NCBI GenBank assembly: GCA_027946365.1
Contig: JAPEUQ010000024.1
Coordinates: 1-64,000 of the forward strand
Source of the DNA: Kalmusia sp. IMI 367209
Lineage: Eukaryota > Ascomycota > Dothideomycetes > Pleosporales > Didymosphaeriaceae
Direction: 5' to 3'
Length of the DNA: 64,000 nucleotides
A program made the translations under genes and the position numbers. The notes under the pieces were generated by a model. That model was given only the letters and a program-made list of their open reading frames with translations, was not told the origin of the DNA and ran no database searches. Positions 14,471-25,460 of the stretch are shown piece after piece. The stretch's first letter is position 1. Every line of letters starts with the position of its first letter.

Positions 14471-15009
14471 AGGTTTATTCTTTATTTATTACTTATATAA
14501 CTTTTAGAAATCCTTAGACTATTATAATAAGAAGTATTATTATATAAGGTCTAGTTATAGGTAATAGTATATACTTTACACTAAGATTAATAGTAAAAGG
14601 ATAACTCTGGTTATATTAAGTAAATAATATTTAACGTTCCTAAAATAAGTATATAGTATAGGTTTTACATAGTTCATTCGCTTAGCTTTCTTAGCGCACT
14701 AGACCTATTAATCCTAGCGTAATATACCTTAACACTATAGTAACTTTATAATATCCTCGTTATATTTATACTAGAAAATTAAAATCTAGAGCTTTATATC
14801 TCTAAATGTAATAGTTAAAATTTCTAAAATTTTAACTAGTAGTAGCTATTTATATAATCTCTAGATTTTATAAGTTTTAATTTAGTAGTAATTATATTAC
14901 GTAAGCTATATTAGCCTAAACCTACTAGGGCCTAAAATTTACTTTTTTAGATAACTCTACTATAGTAAAGTATAATAATCTAAAATTTTATATATAATAT
15001 AATTTTATA

Positions 15010-15054
15010 ACGTGTTTTATAAGTGAGTCGTTAACCCAAGCGAGTCGCCAACGC
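15010..15054 (+). repeat. Left terminal inverted repeat of element D
   Basis: The 45 bases match the reverse complement of 16,811-16,855 at 40 positions; all five mismatches are C/T differences. The repeat contains two direct copies of a GTGAGTCG..AAC submotif. Weaker similarity continues inward for about 40 more bases. Confidence 0.92.
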
Positions 15055-16810
15055 CAAATTAATATACTACCTATACGTAATAATCGCGTAATGTCTTAAC
15101 TATAATAAACCTAAAGACTTATACTAAAAAACTAATATATAACTTACTATCTTTAATATTAAAGCGTAACGCGTTTGAAGTAAAAAATTAAGCTATAAAT
15201 ATATATAATATACCTTAAAGAACTCTTTATTAACTAATATATTAGGAAAGCGCATATAACGTAACTATAAAGCGAACTTAAAGCGTCTAATAAAACTAAA
15301 AGAGAAGACTATAGTCTAAGGGTAATTAAGTTATCTAAATAAGGTTTACGCCTCTAAGGTCCTATATATAAGAAATAATAGATAGACTCCTCAGATTATA
15401 AGATAGTAACCCTATTAATAAGAACTAAGTTAATAATTTTATTAAGTAGACTCCTAAGCTCTAGAAACTAAAGTCGTCTATATAACTATTAGTAAGCTAT
15501 CTATAAAGATTCTATAATTATCTAGCACTAGTTCGACTTAATATAGGAGACGAAATAGAAATAGGGATTATAGATAATAATATTTATAACTTTAATAAGA
15601 CTAGGTTTATAATAGGTAAGATTTTATTATAAATAATTATTACTAGTTTAGAAGTAGCTAGAAGAAAGAAGATAATTTAGCTAAGTAACTATAAGTAGGT
15701 TACTATTATCTAAGGCGTTAAAACTATAGATTATCTACTCCTACCCTTTATTATCTTTATAGGTAGTATACTTATTAATATATAATTTAAAGACCTATTA
15801 CGCGATTAGATCCTTAAAGTAAGCCCTAATAGCTAGATAAATAATTAACTTACTCTTATCTAGTTAGAGTACTTTAATAAGTATATAAAGATAAGCGCTT
15901 ATAGGTATATACTAACTACTTATAATTAATAGGTATAAGAGCTATAGTTTACTTAAATTCTAGGATCTTTATAAGGAGAAGAATATTATCTTTTATTATA
16001 TATCTTCGTATTTATTATATCTACTATAGTCTTTTAATATTAGTTACTTTACGCTATTAAAGCGTAGGTATAGTTGACTAGATCTTAGCCTTAGTATATA
16101 ATTATATATATTTTATTAGTAAGGAAATCTTTCTCTAAGTATTTAAGCTAGCTTTTAAATAATCTTTAATAATAGAAAATATTAAAATAGACTTTAGAGG
16201 TACTAGACTAGTCCTATATAACCTAGAAGCTATTCTATTAAAGCTTAATATAAGGTTATAGACTCTAGTACTATTATTACTAATATAGAGTATATAGGAG
16301 GCAGATACTATATAATATATATAAAATTAAAGTATAGTCTACGCTTATTTAATAGAGGATTTAAAACTATTCTAGGTTCTCTATAAGTTTATTAGATAAA
16401 AAGATTAGATAGTTAAGTAAAGATACGCAGTAGATTATATATAATATAATATTATTATAGGAGGAATAGACGCGTATATAAAGCGTAATTAATAAGCTTA
16501 TAAAGTATTAATTAAGAAAACGTAAATATATTTAGATAGAGGAGACCCTAATAGTTAAGGAAGTATAAGACTTAATTACTAAGAGGATAAGTAGGGAGCG
16601 TAATACTAGCGAAGGGCCTACGTATAAGATATATAATATAAAGTATTATAGGCGTTATAGTAAGAAAGAATATAACTCCTATATCTATAAGATAGAAATA
16701 GATAATGCTAAGGATAGCGATAAATCTAAAGAATAGATTAACTTACTAGAATTTTTAATATATATATTACACGTTACGTGATATTATCGCGTAGGTGATA
16801 CGCTAGTTTA

Positions 16811-16855
16811 GCGTTAACGACTCACTTGGGTTGGCGACTCACTTATAAAACACGT
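16811..16855 (-). repeat. Right terminal inverted repeat of element D
   Basis: Inverted partner of 15,010-15,054, ending CACGT and followed by the TA target duplication. The five differences from the left copy are all transitions of the RIP type. Confidence 0.92.
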
Positions 16856-16859
16856 TATA

Positions 16860-17640
16860 TAAAATATTATTATTATAGTTATTTATTATAGTAATCACTA
16901 ATACTATCTATAAAATAATACTTAAAAGTTTAAGATAAATATAACTATCATTAGTAATTTCTTTAATACCTTAATTACTATAATAATAAAGAAACTAGAG
17001 ATTTTACTCTAGTTTTAACTATCTATTCTAGATAATTATTAGGTATAGAGTAGTTCTAGAAGCCCCTATCCTTAAACTAATTATAGTTAAATAGTATTTT
17101 AGTATCTAGCCAAAACTAGAGTACTAGCTTATAATATATAAAAAAGAGTAAGGGATAGTATATTAAAAGAAGAAACTTATCTAAGTATATCTTATATTAT
17201 TATAGATAAATCTTTTAATATTTTATAGTAGTAAAAAGTAAATAAGGATATTTATTTTTATTTTATCTAAATTATAAAGATATTCTATCTATTTAGATTA
17301 CTATAGTAAGTATTAAGCGTATTTTTAATATTATAAGAGATATAATTAGAAATTAGAGATACTATCTTTTAGCCTAGAAAATTTAGTAGATTATATTTTT
17401 TAAGTATATAATTTTTAAGAGAAGGAGTAATATATTATTATAGAAAATAATCTAGTATCTTATAATAAAGTAAATAATCTTTTTTAAACTTCTAACCTAT
17501 TTAGATTATATAGATAGTATAGAGGAGGAAGAGATTATAAAGGAGGAAGAGATTATAGATAAAAAAGAGATTATAGAGTAGAAAGATATTATATATATTC
17601 CTAGTATAAATAGGGAGTAAATACTTTAATTATATAAATA
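16860..17640 (+). mobile_element. Element E: relic of a hAT transposase C-terminal end
   Basis: The plus strand at about 17,250-17,430 reads YKDILSI.ITIVSIKRIFNIIRDIIRN.RY..LA in pieces. This fits the hAT dimerisation domain, whose hallmark is A.D.LSIP.SS..SER.FS..RD....R..RL followed by a residue run toward the C-terminus. Stops interrupt it and RIP has changed most glycine, proline and glutamate codons. A GA-rich tail at 17,520-17,580 repeats a GAGGAAGAGATTATA unit. No terminal repeats or 5' half were found; element D probably inserted upstream of or in it. Confidence 0.6.
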
Positions 17641-17835
17641 TTAAAGGGTTTAACCTCCTTTACGTTATTATATTTAATAGCTATTATAAATAAATAGTTT
17701 ATATCTCTAACTTCCGCTAGTAGAGTATTCTATAAAAGTTATAGATATTTCCTAAATATACTTTCTAGTAATAGAATTATATAAAATATTAATATAAATT
17801 ACCATTATATAAATCTAACCTAGATAGGAATTCTT

Positions 17836-17993
17836 AACCTAACCTATATCTAAGGTCCGTATAACTTAACTTTAACCTATACCTAGGGTCCATATAATTT
17901 AACCCTAACCTATACCTAAGATCTGTGTAACCTAACCCTAACCTATACCTAATGCTTAGTAATAGCTAACCTAACCCTAATCTATCTATAATT
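17836..17993. repeat. 33-bp minisatellite of telomere-like (CCCTAA-related) hexamers
   Basis: There are four to five tandem units starting at about 17,836, 17,863, 17,896, 17,929 and 17,968. Each unit opens with AACCTAACCCTAACC or a C-to-T derivative, continues TATACCTA, and ends in a variable GGTCCRTRT-like spacer; units 2 and 3 are exactly 33 bp. The AACCCT phase resembles the telomere repeat (CCCTAA)n but is interrupted, so this is an interstitial or relic telomere-like array, not a telomere. It marks the end of the AT-rich block. Confidence 0.75.
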
Positions 17994-18212
17994 AACCCCA
18001 ACCCATTTGCTAGTCTAATTAATAGCTATTCGTCAGAATTTTTGCATGAGATGCTGTAAGCAACATTCATTCTTGCACGAGAACAATTAGGTGTCCCTTC
18101 TAGAATTGTCCAGATGAAATGAGATGCCAGCGGGGCAGTGGCAAAGCATCATAACAGCTAATTCTGTGCCGCATGCAGTGATGCGGCGGAAGCCCAGCGC
18201 ATTTTACCCGAC

Positions 18213-20136
18213 CTAGGCTGCCAAGGGCTTCAAGAGTATCTTCAATCCAGGGTGCGGAACACTGTATTCGCGGTACAACATACTCAGCGATCGTCCCTTC
18301 TTCAGCTCGAACTCCCAATCCTCCAACAAACAAACGGACAAGAGTTTGGCTACGTGTATTGCGTAGAATCGCCCAGGGCTGTCATGATACATTAGTTGGC
18401 CTTCTACTTGACTATGCATAGGGACGGACAGGTCTACTTACCAATGAAGCCGCTGGCTACCCCAAAACGGCCACTTGAGACTCACATCGGTCGCGCGAAC
18501 CTTGGACTTGAGGTGTCGCTCTGGATCAAATTTCATCGGCGACGGGTATACCACCTCATCATTGAACAGTTTCCGGATATTGAACCCAACGGTGTGCCCA
18601 GCAGTGACGGTATAACCATCGGAGAAGGTGAAATCGTGGAGAGCGACGCGGTGGATTCTGGTCGATGAGAAACACTGTGTACGCATGGACTCTGTGATAA
18701 AACCGTCGAGGAGATGCAAATCATCTTGGGCTTGCGTGGCAGCCCATCTTGAGGCTTCATGTCGGAGAGCCTGATGGTAGTCGGAGTGAAGGCAGAGGTC
18801 TTGGATTACTCCGGTGATTAGCTTTGGTCATTAGCTTTCAAGTCCTATCTAGAAAGGGGATGTATGCAGGGGACTGCGCACGACTGGAGTCACGAAATTT
18901 GTAGTATTCCATGTAATATTTGTTTCTCGAAGGAGGTCGCTTATAGTCCAATGGCTTGGAGTTCGATGGACAAGCGCGTCTATTATGGTTGGCTGAGTAA
19001 TATAAGCTCGGTACTTTCGTTGGCCTTGAGAGAGGCGGGCCATGCTTACAAAAGTCGGTGGCGCTGTCGTCCTTTCGTAACATTGATCTTTGCGTTTCTC
19101 CTCAAGAATCCGAAGCATGGTTGTACAAATGTATTTCTCGTTTCCTCTTATGCGTTTGAATATAGAACCGAGAGCACTATCTTGGCCTCAGTGCGAAGAA
19201 TGGGTAAGAAAATAGGAATGCGACACCTTACCCGATGATTGGGGATGGAAACAATTTTGCCATCTCAGCAATGATTTTTGCTTCTTTGGAGTATGCAAGT
19301 CCCCTCTTCATGAAGTCACGGTCGTTAGCTGAACACGTTAGTGTCGCAGATTTCCACTTGTGTATGTGCATACCGAAATCTTCACCTAAGGTCCACATCG
19401 TATTGAGCCTTGCATTGACAAGCTCGACGAGATCTCCGAGATGAATTTCTCGATAGCCCCCTAAAAAGCAAATTAGCTACACGATTTACGTCTACCAGCT
19501 CAATGAAGCTCACCAGGTCCTTCAACTCCTCTCTCAAATGCATTCGACACTTCCTCTTGCACAACTCGCTTGAAGGCTTCTTGCCAGCTTGCATGTGATT
19601 TCCACGATGTGCGTATTGCGCTCGCCGAGAAGTTGCCGTCTTTGTGGCGATGTTCTATAGTCGCCCACTCCACGCCCAGCGCGTGGCGAGATTGCATCTG
19701 CTGTGAGACGATGAGCAATGCCAAAAACTTGAAGCTAATCAATTTTAGTGTATCCTTACCTCTCCACCCCAAGCATGTACAGAAAGTTGCTCTTGAGGTG
19801 CTTTCGAGAGCTCGAGCATGTGCTTTTCAGACGATACAGCGTGTACGCGGCCACCAAATCCAAACACAGGGAGGCTGAATGGGTGCGTGCCATGCTAGGC
19901 GCTTTGTCAAATTTTTAGATGATCTCAAGAATGTGCTTGCGCACCTGTTTGCTTAGCTCTTCTATTAGAGCTCGACCATTTAGAAGATGTCTTAATCTCT
20001 GGCCATGTAATTTATACACCTTCCCAAGCAACCATAACCCAAAGAAAAGAGTAATCAAGATAGATACCAACTTGTGGTGCCTAGATGTAACTGATCGAAT
20101 ATCGGACATCATTAGGCTTACAACTTCCAGTGGCAT
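18213..20136 (-). CDS. Cytochrome P450 monooxygenase 1 (9 exons, 489 aa)
   Basis: Microsomal haem-thiolate oxygenase, probably a tailoring enzyme. Exons on the minus strand: 20136-19945, 19894-19760, 19700-19514, 19460-19374, 19328-19232, 19176-19050, 18992-18894, 18821-18442, 18378-18213 (1,470 nt). The N-terminus has a membrane anchor (residues ~25-43, LVSILITLFFGLWLLGKVY). The K-helix ExxR is ESMR at 352-355, followed by a FDPERH PERF motif. The haem loop is FWGSQRLHCPGR; its Cys435 codon is formed across the last intron (TG|C). In that loop Q stands where most P450s have G (four before Cys), a deviation. The individual exons look like broken ORFs, but splicing restores one frame. The 3' end lies only about 220 bp from the telomere-like repeats. 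Exact splice choices at two weak donors (GTGCGC, GTGACT) are less certain. Confidence 0.85.
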
Positions 20137-20832
20137 ATTTTTGACGGTTGGCTATCGAATTCTGGTAGTTTTTTGATTCCTCCGAGCAAGAGATACCAGC
20201 GAGACTAATGCCAAGTCTGACACAGCCCATAGGGACCGAGAGTAGAATTCGCTAACCAGCGATATATATAATATCTCCGCCAGTGTATTGCAAGTGCATG
20301 GGTGCATACTGTTTTCATCTTCTTGCGCATATGCGAGGCTAAGACACTGCCCGCAGACGCCACATCCGCGTACGTCGGGAAAAAGTGTCATTACCAAGAG
20401 TGCATACGTGTAAAGGTCTTTTCTGCCGCGTGATGCATTGCCTAGCTGCGCAGATTTGCACTGCATCAACGGGGCGGAATCAAAGCTTTAGGTTTTGTGC
20501 CGTGGCGGTCAGCCTCAGGGCTGAGGTGAGAATTTGGTAGGTAGTACAACCGAGGATAACTCGCTCTACTCGGTCCTTCCTGAGTGTCCGGTGAGCAACG
20601 ATTTTCACTCTGCTAGGAAGCAGTCTTCTGTCTTCGAAGGCGAGTGGACCATGTCCATGTCCATGTCTATCGGGACATTTACAGATTAAGAAGGTAGTAA
20701 AATCACGTCTGGCAAGGCATACAGCCTTGCCCCTTCACGACAGCCTGTGCAGCAGCTATGTATCCGATATCGACGACTATCAAGCTGGCGAAGGTCTCTC
20801 GTGTGCTCCAATAATACATCGTATGAACTATG
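20137..20832. other. Intergenic: P450-1 promoter side / MFS 3' side
   Basis: This 696-bp gap holds the upstream region of P450 1 (to the left) and the 3' flank of the MFS gene (to the right), both on the minus strand. A minus-strand open frame of 105 codons (20,469-20,152) has no recognisable domain and is not called. A short tandem CATGTC repeat (ATGTCCATGTCCATGTC) lies at 20,651-20,671. Confidence 0.5.
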
Positions 20833-22614
20833 CTACTGCAGCTCAGCGGCCCCTGCCTTATCTTCTATCACTGTACTAGTCAACCCGTCAGCCTTCTCTG
20901 CAGTTTCAGCCCGTCGAGCCTCCGCAATCTTGCGAATATTCAACCATTCCATTCCTAGTGCCCACGGAAAAGCTACGCAAGCGGCAACAAGAGATAAGAT
21001 AAGTGTGTAGCGGATGGCATCCGCATAGGCCCTGCGGAGAGCGAGTAGGATATCAGGACTTTTGGCGAGCAATGGTAATCCCATTGCACCAGCGTTGATG
21101 ACCATCTGCGGAGAGACATCTGTTGTGTAGTTCGGTATCGCCCGCGAGAGCTTGTTCAGGAAAAGGTTTTGTGCAATGGCAATCCCTAAAGCCCCGCCAA
21201 GCTGGAACGAGAACACTGCGATGGCATTCCCAGTCGCAACGTCGAGCGGATCCAAAACAGCTTGTAGAGCCGTATAAGGGAGTTGCTGTGCCATTCCAAT
21301 GCCTATGCCATTTATGACTAGGAAAACCGCCCATTGGATGGTTGGAGTACCAACTTTAATAGTAGTTATGAGCCCAGCTCCGATGCAATCAATCATGATT
21401 CCGAGGAGTATGAAAGGCACCTGACAGCGAATGAGTTGCTGTATTTCAAGGCTTTAAACACTGAAACTCACGTAGAATCCAACCTTGGATACCACAGCAC
21501 CGGTCACGACCAATAGCACGATTTGTGGAACTACCAATGCGATGAAACGAACTCCGCTTTGCGTTGCTGAGACCCCTTGAATCGACTGGAAGTATATTGG
21601 AAGATAGTAGGTGTACTGTGAATCGTCAACATCAGAGAACACTCGACGTGAGTAGCTTACCGTCAAACTTGACATTCCAAGGAAGAACAATACCAAGGCT
21701 CCAGTATATATGGATCTCCTAGCAAGTACTCGCGGCGGTATGGTAGCGTATTCGCCTCTGTACCATTGTAGTACGCCAAAACTTGCAATGATAGTCGCGA
21801 ATCCCACAAGCAACCCAATGGCTTTTGAGCTTTTCCACGCAATGGTATGACCACCCAGCTGCAACACGATGAGAAGGCAGCATACACCGACTATGAATAG
21901 TATCGTTCCGACTGCGTCCAGGTGTGCTAATTTCTTTGACAGTGGCAGGTTTTGGTTGACTTGATTTGCCTTTGGCTGAATCCTGACAAACACCAGGATG
22001 AGAACAATGACCAACAAGCCTGCCGGAACATTAATCCAAAAGCACCATCTCCAGCTGGTGCGATCCGTCAGGGCGCCTCCAATGATAGGCCCAGTGCACA
22101 CGCTGATACCGAATGCACTGATGACAATGCCTTGATACTGAGGGACCTTTTCGAGCTTTACTGCGTAGCCGATTATAGCTAAAGCCCCTTGTAAAAGACC
22201 GGCGGCTCCAAGACCCAGGATGGAACGACCCAGAATTAATACTGTAGAGTTAGGAGCTGCAGCACAGATGATAGAGCCAATCTCGAAGGTGAATATAGAC
22301 GCCAGGTAAACCGGTTTGGCAAGGAAATATTTGTAAAGGTTGCCGAATAGAGGCTGGAATGCGGTTACCGTGAGCAGGTAGGAGGATCCGTACCAGGCGA
22401 TGTCATCCAGAGAGTTGAACTCTGTCGTGATCTTCGGCATCGCGACACCAACAATGTTGGTATCTAAGCCATGAAGAAATATTGCTAGACAGAGGGAGCC
22501 GATGACCATGAACAGTTTCCAGGACTCTAAATGCTCCGGATGGTGTGTGCGCGTGTCTGCAGACGCGTCAGGCTCTGCCCATGGGGCGATTTTGTCATTT
22601 TGATCCTCTGACAT
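20833..22614 (-). CDS. MFS drug-efflux-type transporter, DHA2-like 14-TM family (561 aa)
   Basis: Plasma-membrane proton-antiporter-type exporter, typical of fungal metabolite clusters. Exons: 22614-21661, 21615-21472, 21420-20833 (1,686 nt, phase 0 at both introns of 45 and 51 nt). The first intron is in-frame and open, so it can be mistaken for coding sequence; removing it restores the usual SLTYTYYLPIYFQ. The start is the ATG at 22,614 (MSEDQ). Motifs seen: TAFQPLFGNLYKYF (motif A position), LGRSILGLGAAG, and the antiporter motif in GISVCTGPIIGGALTDR followed by SWRWCFWINVP. Hydrophobic segments suggest 14 spans. It lies divergently to P450 2 across a 704-bp promoter region, suggesting joint use. 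Substrate unknown. Confidence 0.93.
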
Positions 22615-23318
22615 GCTAATGAAAGCGGCAGGTTGTAGTTTAGATGCAGGATAGATACGAGGGTGAAACTCTATAAGGGGGATTTGACGAGTTCTCAAGA
22701 CTGTTGCTTGAGTCTAGAGCGGGATTTGGGTAGTTCGTTTGAACGATCAGGTCAAATGAGACAATACCTGCCTCTGCAACTACGCGGCGCAGTCGCAGTG
22801 CTTTGGATCCCCATCAAACGCCCAGACCTTGTTAAAAGCTGAATATGCACTCAACTATTGGTAAGTCGTTGGTTTTTTCCTCCGCGCCTAAACTGGACGT
22901 TTCTCCGTGGGGCGAAGATGGTGCGTGCATACCCTTGTCGTTGCCTTATAAGTGGGGCCTTCAGCAAAAGGCTCCGGCTGCATATGGGGTGCGGGTGGCG
23001 CCATGGCTCGGGAAGGAGTGCATGCAGATCGCGCCCGCCGCTAACTGACTAGGCTGTGTATGCCCGTCCCTCTCGATTTGAGCGACTGCGCGTCCGTTCG
23101 CAGCCCCGTAATCTTTTCAGCTGTTGACAAGCAAGGCAGTCATGGGGCGAGGCAGATACTGGATTTCTGGCAATGTCCTAAGCGTGTGTATCTTCCTGGA
23201 CATATCATTCGGATTTAGAGCCTATAAAATAGGCACAGGACGCTGTGCTTGACCCAGCCACTTTAATCGAAGCAGTTCTACTGCAACAGACTTGACTTTG
23301 TAATCTTGACCTTGCAAA
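22615..23318. promoter_or_regulatory. Divergent promoter region between MFS exporter and P450 2
   Basis: This 704-bp stretch separates two start codons facing outward. TATAAAAT at 23,223-23,230 stands 96 bp before the P450 2 start codon and is a good TATA box; CACCATTTTG-type initiator context is absent. Open frames at 22,845-23,052 on the plus strand lie in GC-rich spacer and show no domain. No operator could be assigned by eye. Confidence 0.6.
23223..23230 (+). promoter_or_regulatory. TATA box of P450 2
   Basis: TATAAAAT, 96 bp upstream of the ATG at 23,319, on the coding strand and within a normal fungal promoter distance. Assignment is by position only. Confidence 0.55.
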
Positions 23319-25064
23319 ATGATTGAAGACGTACTCAAGAACCTCGGCAATGAGTCTCTTGGCTTCGTCACTCTCTCGTTCGTTATCTTCATTGTGTTGT
23401 TGATGACTTGGAGACTTTGGGCTTTCACGATCAGGCCCTGGCTTCATCCACAAGATCCGGTCGATCTGCCCTATTGGGTTCCCTGTATGTTATGGTACAG
23501 AGCTGAGCTCCACTAGTATTAATAGCTTCATTAGACTTGGGACATAGCCTGTCTTTCTTTGGCAACTCTGATAAGCTTTTGGAGAGAGGCCTGTAAGAAA
23601 TCCGTGCACAAACAAAAGGTGGACGATTAACTCGTTTTCTTAGGAACTACATTGGGCGATCTCATGAGATCTACGCCATACAGACACTGAAGAGGAAACT
23701 TTACATCATCACTAACCCTTCCGATGTGTCCGTCGCTTTCAACAACAATACAGCGTTACACTTCGATGGACATCTGAACGAACTCCTCATCAACTTCGGT
23801 TTTAGTGGCGAGGCTCTACGGCGGGCCTGGCATGTCCCACAGCCAGGTGATTGGTGCTATCTTCCCGGCAACCCTGTCAACCCCGATCTCATCTCTCTCA
23901 ATCGTCTAACCGAGGATGTGTATCGAAAACAGCTTCTGCCAGGGGAGAAAATGGACATCATGTGCAAGGAGTTTCTGAAATCTTTAGCGAACACCCTCCG
24001 ATGGGAGAATCTCGATTTTTGTCTCTTAAAGAACACCGAGAAGGGGAAGTTACTGTCCTTGCAGAAATTATGCAGGTACACCATGGTCGAAGCAGCAACT
24101 CAATCAATGTTTGGAAGCCATCTTCACCAACTAGAGCCAAAGATAGTCGAATACATGCTTCGCTACAACGATAATGCCTGGATGGTATTCTTCCAGTACC
24201 CGGATTTCCGCGGCAAATCGCCCATCTCAGAACCGCGACGAGTTTTGACACGAGTTCTGGAAGATTTTATACAGATGCCAGAGGAGCAGAGGAACGATCA
24301 AGCTTGGTCTATTAAGATCATTACTGCATGGCAGGAGGTCATGGGGATTGATCTTCGCGCCAGAGCATCAGTGCTTCTCATGATCTACTGGGCGTGAGTT
24401 CCTATCCACGACACCTTGTCACCTTTTCGTTTCTAAAATATATTGTAGGGCGAATTCGAATGAGTATAACATCTCATTCTGGGTCTTAGCGCACCTATTG
24501 CACAATCCCGACCTTCTCCGAATCGTGCAAGAGGAGACCGAATCTGCTTGGTTCGACGGCCAATTGGACATTAAATATCTTGGCTCGAAGTCTCCCAATC
24601 TTGATGCCATCTTCAATGAAGCCCTTCGATGCAATGGCGGTGCTATGGTGAGTCGCATTGTCATGGAGCCTATCACTATTGGTGGTAAATTGCTGAAGCC
24701 TGGCAACGCCATCATTATCCCATCCCGACAATTGCACATGAATGAGAAAGTTTGGGGCCAAAGCCGTCGAGAGTTCAATGCATTCAGGTTCAAGCGCCAG
24801 AAGAATCTGTCACGGCATCCGTCTTTCCGGCCATTTGGCGGCGGTAACACTTACTGTCCGGGTCGCGTTCTTGCTAAAGAGGAAGTTTTCGGATTTTTGG
24901 CAATATTGTTTCATCGTTTCGATTTGAGTCTTGCAGAAGGGATGGGTCCAGATGGCGGGAAGCAGATATTTCCAAGTTTGGACGACAGCAGTCCGGCTCT
25001 GGGTATCACAGGCCCAGTTAAGTCTCATGACGTATTTGTCTCAGCTAGGGCAAAATCTGTGTAG
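23319..25064 (+). CDS. Cytochrome P450 monooxygenase 2, CYP7/CYP8-like clan (4 exons, 529 aa)
   Basis: Membrane-anchored P450. Exons 23319-23484, 23535-23592 (a 58-nt micro-exon), 23644-24393, 24449-25064 (1,590 nt). The micro-exon completes the N-terminal proline-rich hinge PYWVPYLGHSLSFFGN, proving the splice choices. The anchor is at residues ~14-32. The I-helix reads WAANSNEYNISFW: the usual (A/G)Gx(D/E)T is replaced by an ANSN-type sequence, as in CYP7/CYP8 (prostacyclin-synthase-like) enzymes, which suggests unusual O2 activation or isomerase-type chemistry (inference). ExxR is EALR at 382-385; haem loop FGGGNTYCPGR with Cys461. It is in the same cassette as two other P450s of different type. 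Confidence 0.92.
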
Positions 25065-25460
25065 GGTAGATTATCAGCCAGTCTTAATATAATCACGGAC
25101 TCCGAACCTAAACACATTCGAAGAAAATGGTGATGTGCGTATGGAATGAGACCGGGTCTTTGCGATATGCCCAAGTGCTGCACATGCGAGACAGGGATCG
25201 TGCATGCAAGGAGTACATCGGGCCGCGAGGATTCTCGTTCCATACGCAGGGATATGCTGCATGTCAGATTCACTCGGTTACTGCGGCGTAGCTCTCCACT
25301 CAGCCTTGAAGGTGGTCAACTGACGAGGGCGTTGCCTTGCTTATAGCTGACACATCGGCAATTTCTGGAGTAGGCCGAGTGCACTCGCGCTTTGACTACC
25401 AGTGATTGTATCGCAAAAGATTTCTCCGCTTTCTTTGTGTCTCGACTGAGAATACTACAG
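25065..25460. other. Intergenic between P450 2 and rhodopsin-like gene
   Basis: 396 bp holding the P450 2 3' flank and the short promoter of the next plus-strand gene. I see no other gene or clear site here. Confidence 0.5.

Larger units (their letters stand above)
15010..16855 (+). mobile_element. Element D: full-length Fot1/Pogo-type Tc1-mariner DNA transposon (1,846 bp), RIP-inactivated
   Basis: The element runs from ACGTGTTTTATAAG to its inverted copy CTTATAAAACACGT, flanked on both sides by TA (15,008-15,009 and 16,856-16,857), the Tc1-mariner target. The plus strand reads a degraded Pogo-type DDE transposase. Visible pieces include PFIIF.G and FKDLLRD*ILKVSPNS at about 15,740-15,840 (compare PFIIF.G...W..DLP.DW..AVSPNGW in Fot1 proteins) and a C-terminal NIL..F.GYRL.. 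stretch at about 16,190-16,260. Stops occur throughout. Size and terminal repeats match Fot1/Pogo elements of Pleosporales such as Molly of Parastagonospora; that specific relation is from memory and untested. Confidence 0.9.

Noticed and set aside
18396..19238. Plus-strand open frames (90 and 124 codons) over the P450 1 locus
   Set aside because: They are antisense shadows of P450 exons, which have splice sites and domain motifs on the minus strand.
18213..20136. P450 1 as a pseudogene
   Set aside because: At first the locus looked fragmented with a lost haem cysteine, but eight introns with GT..AG ends restore a single 489-codon frame including LHCPGR.
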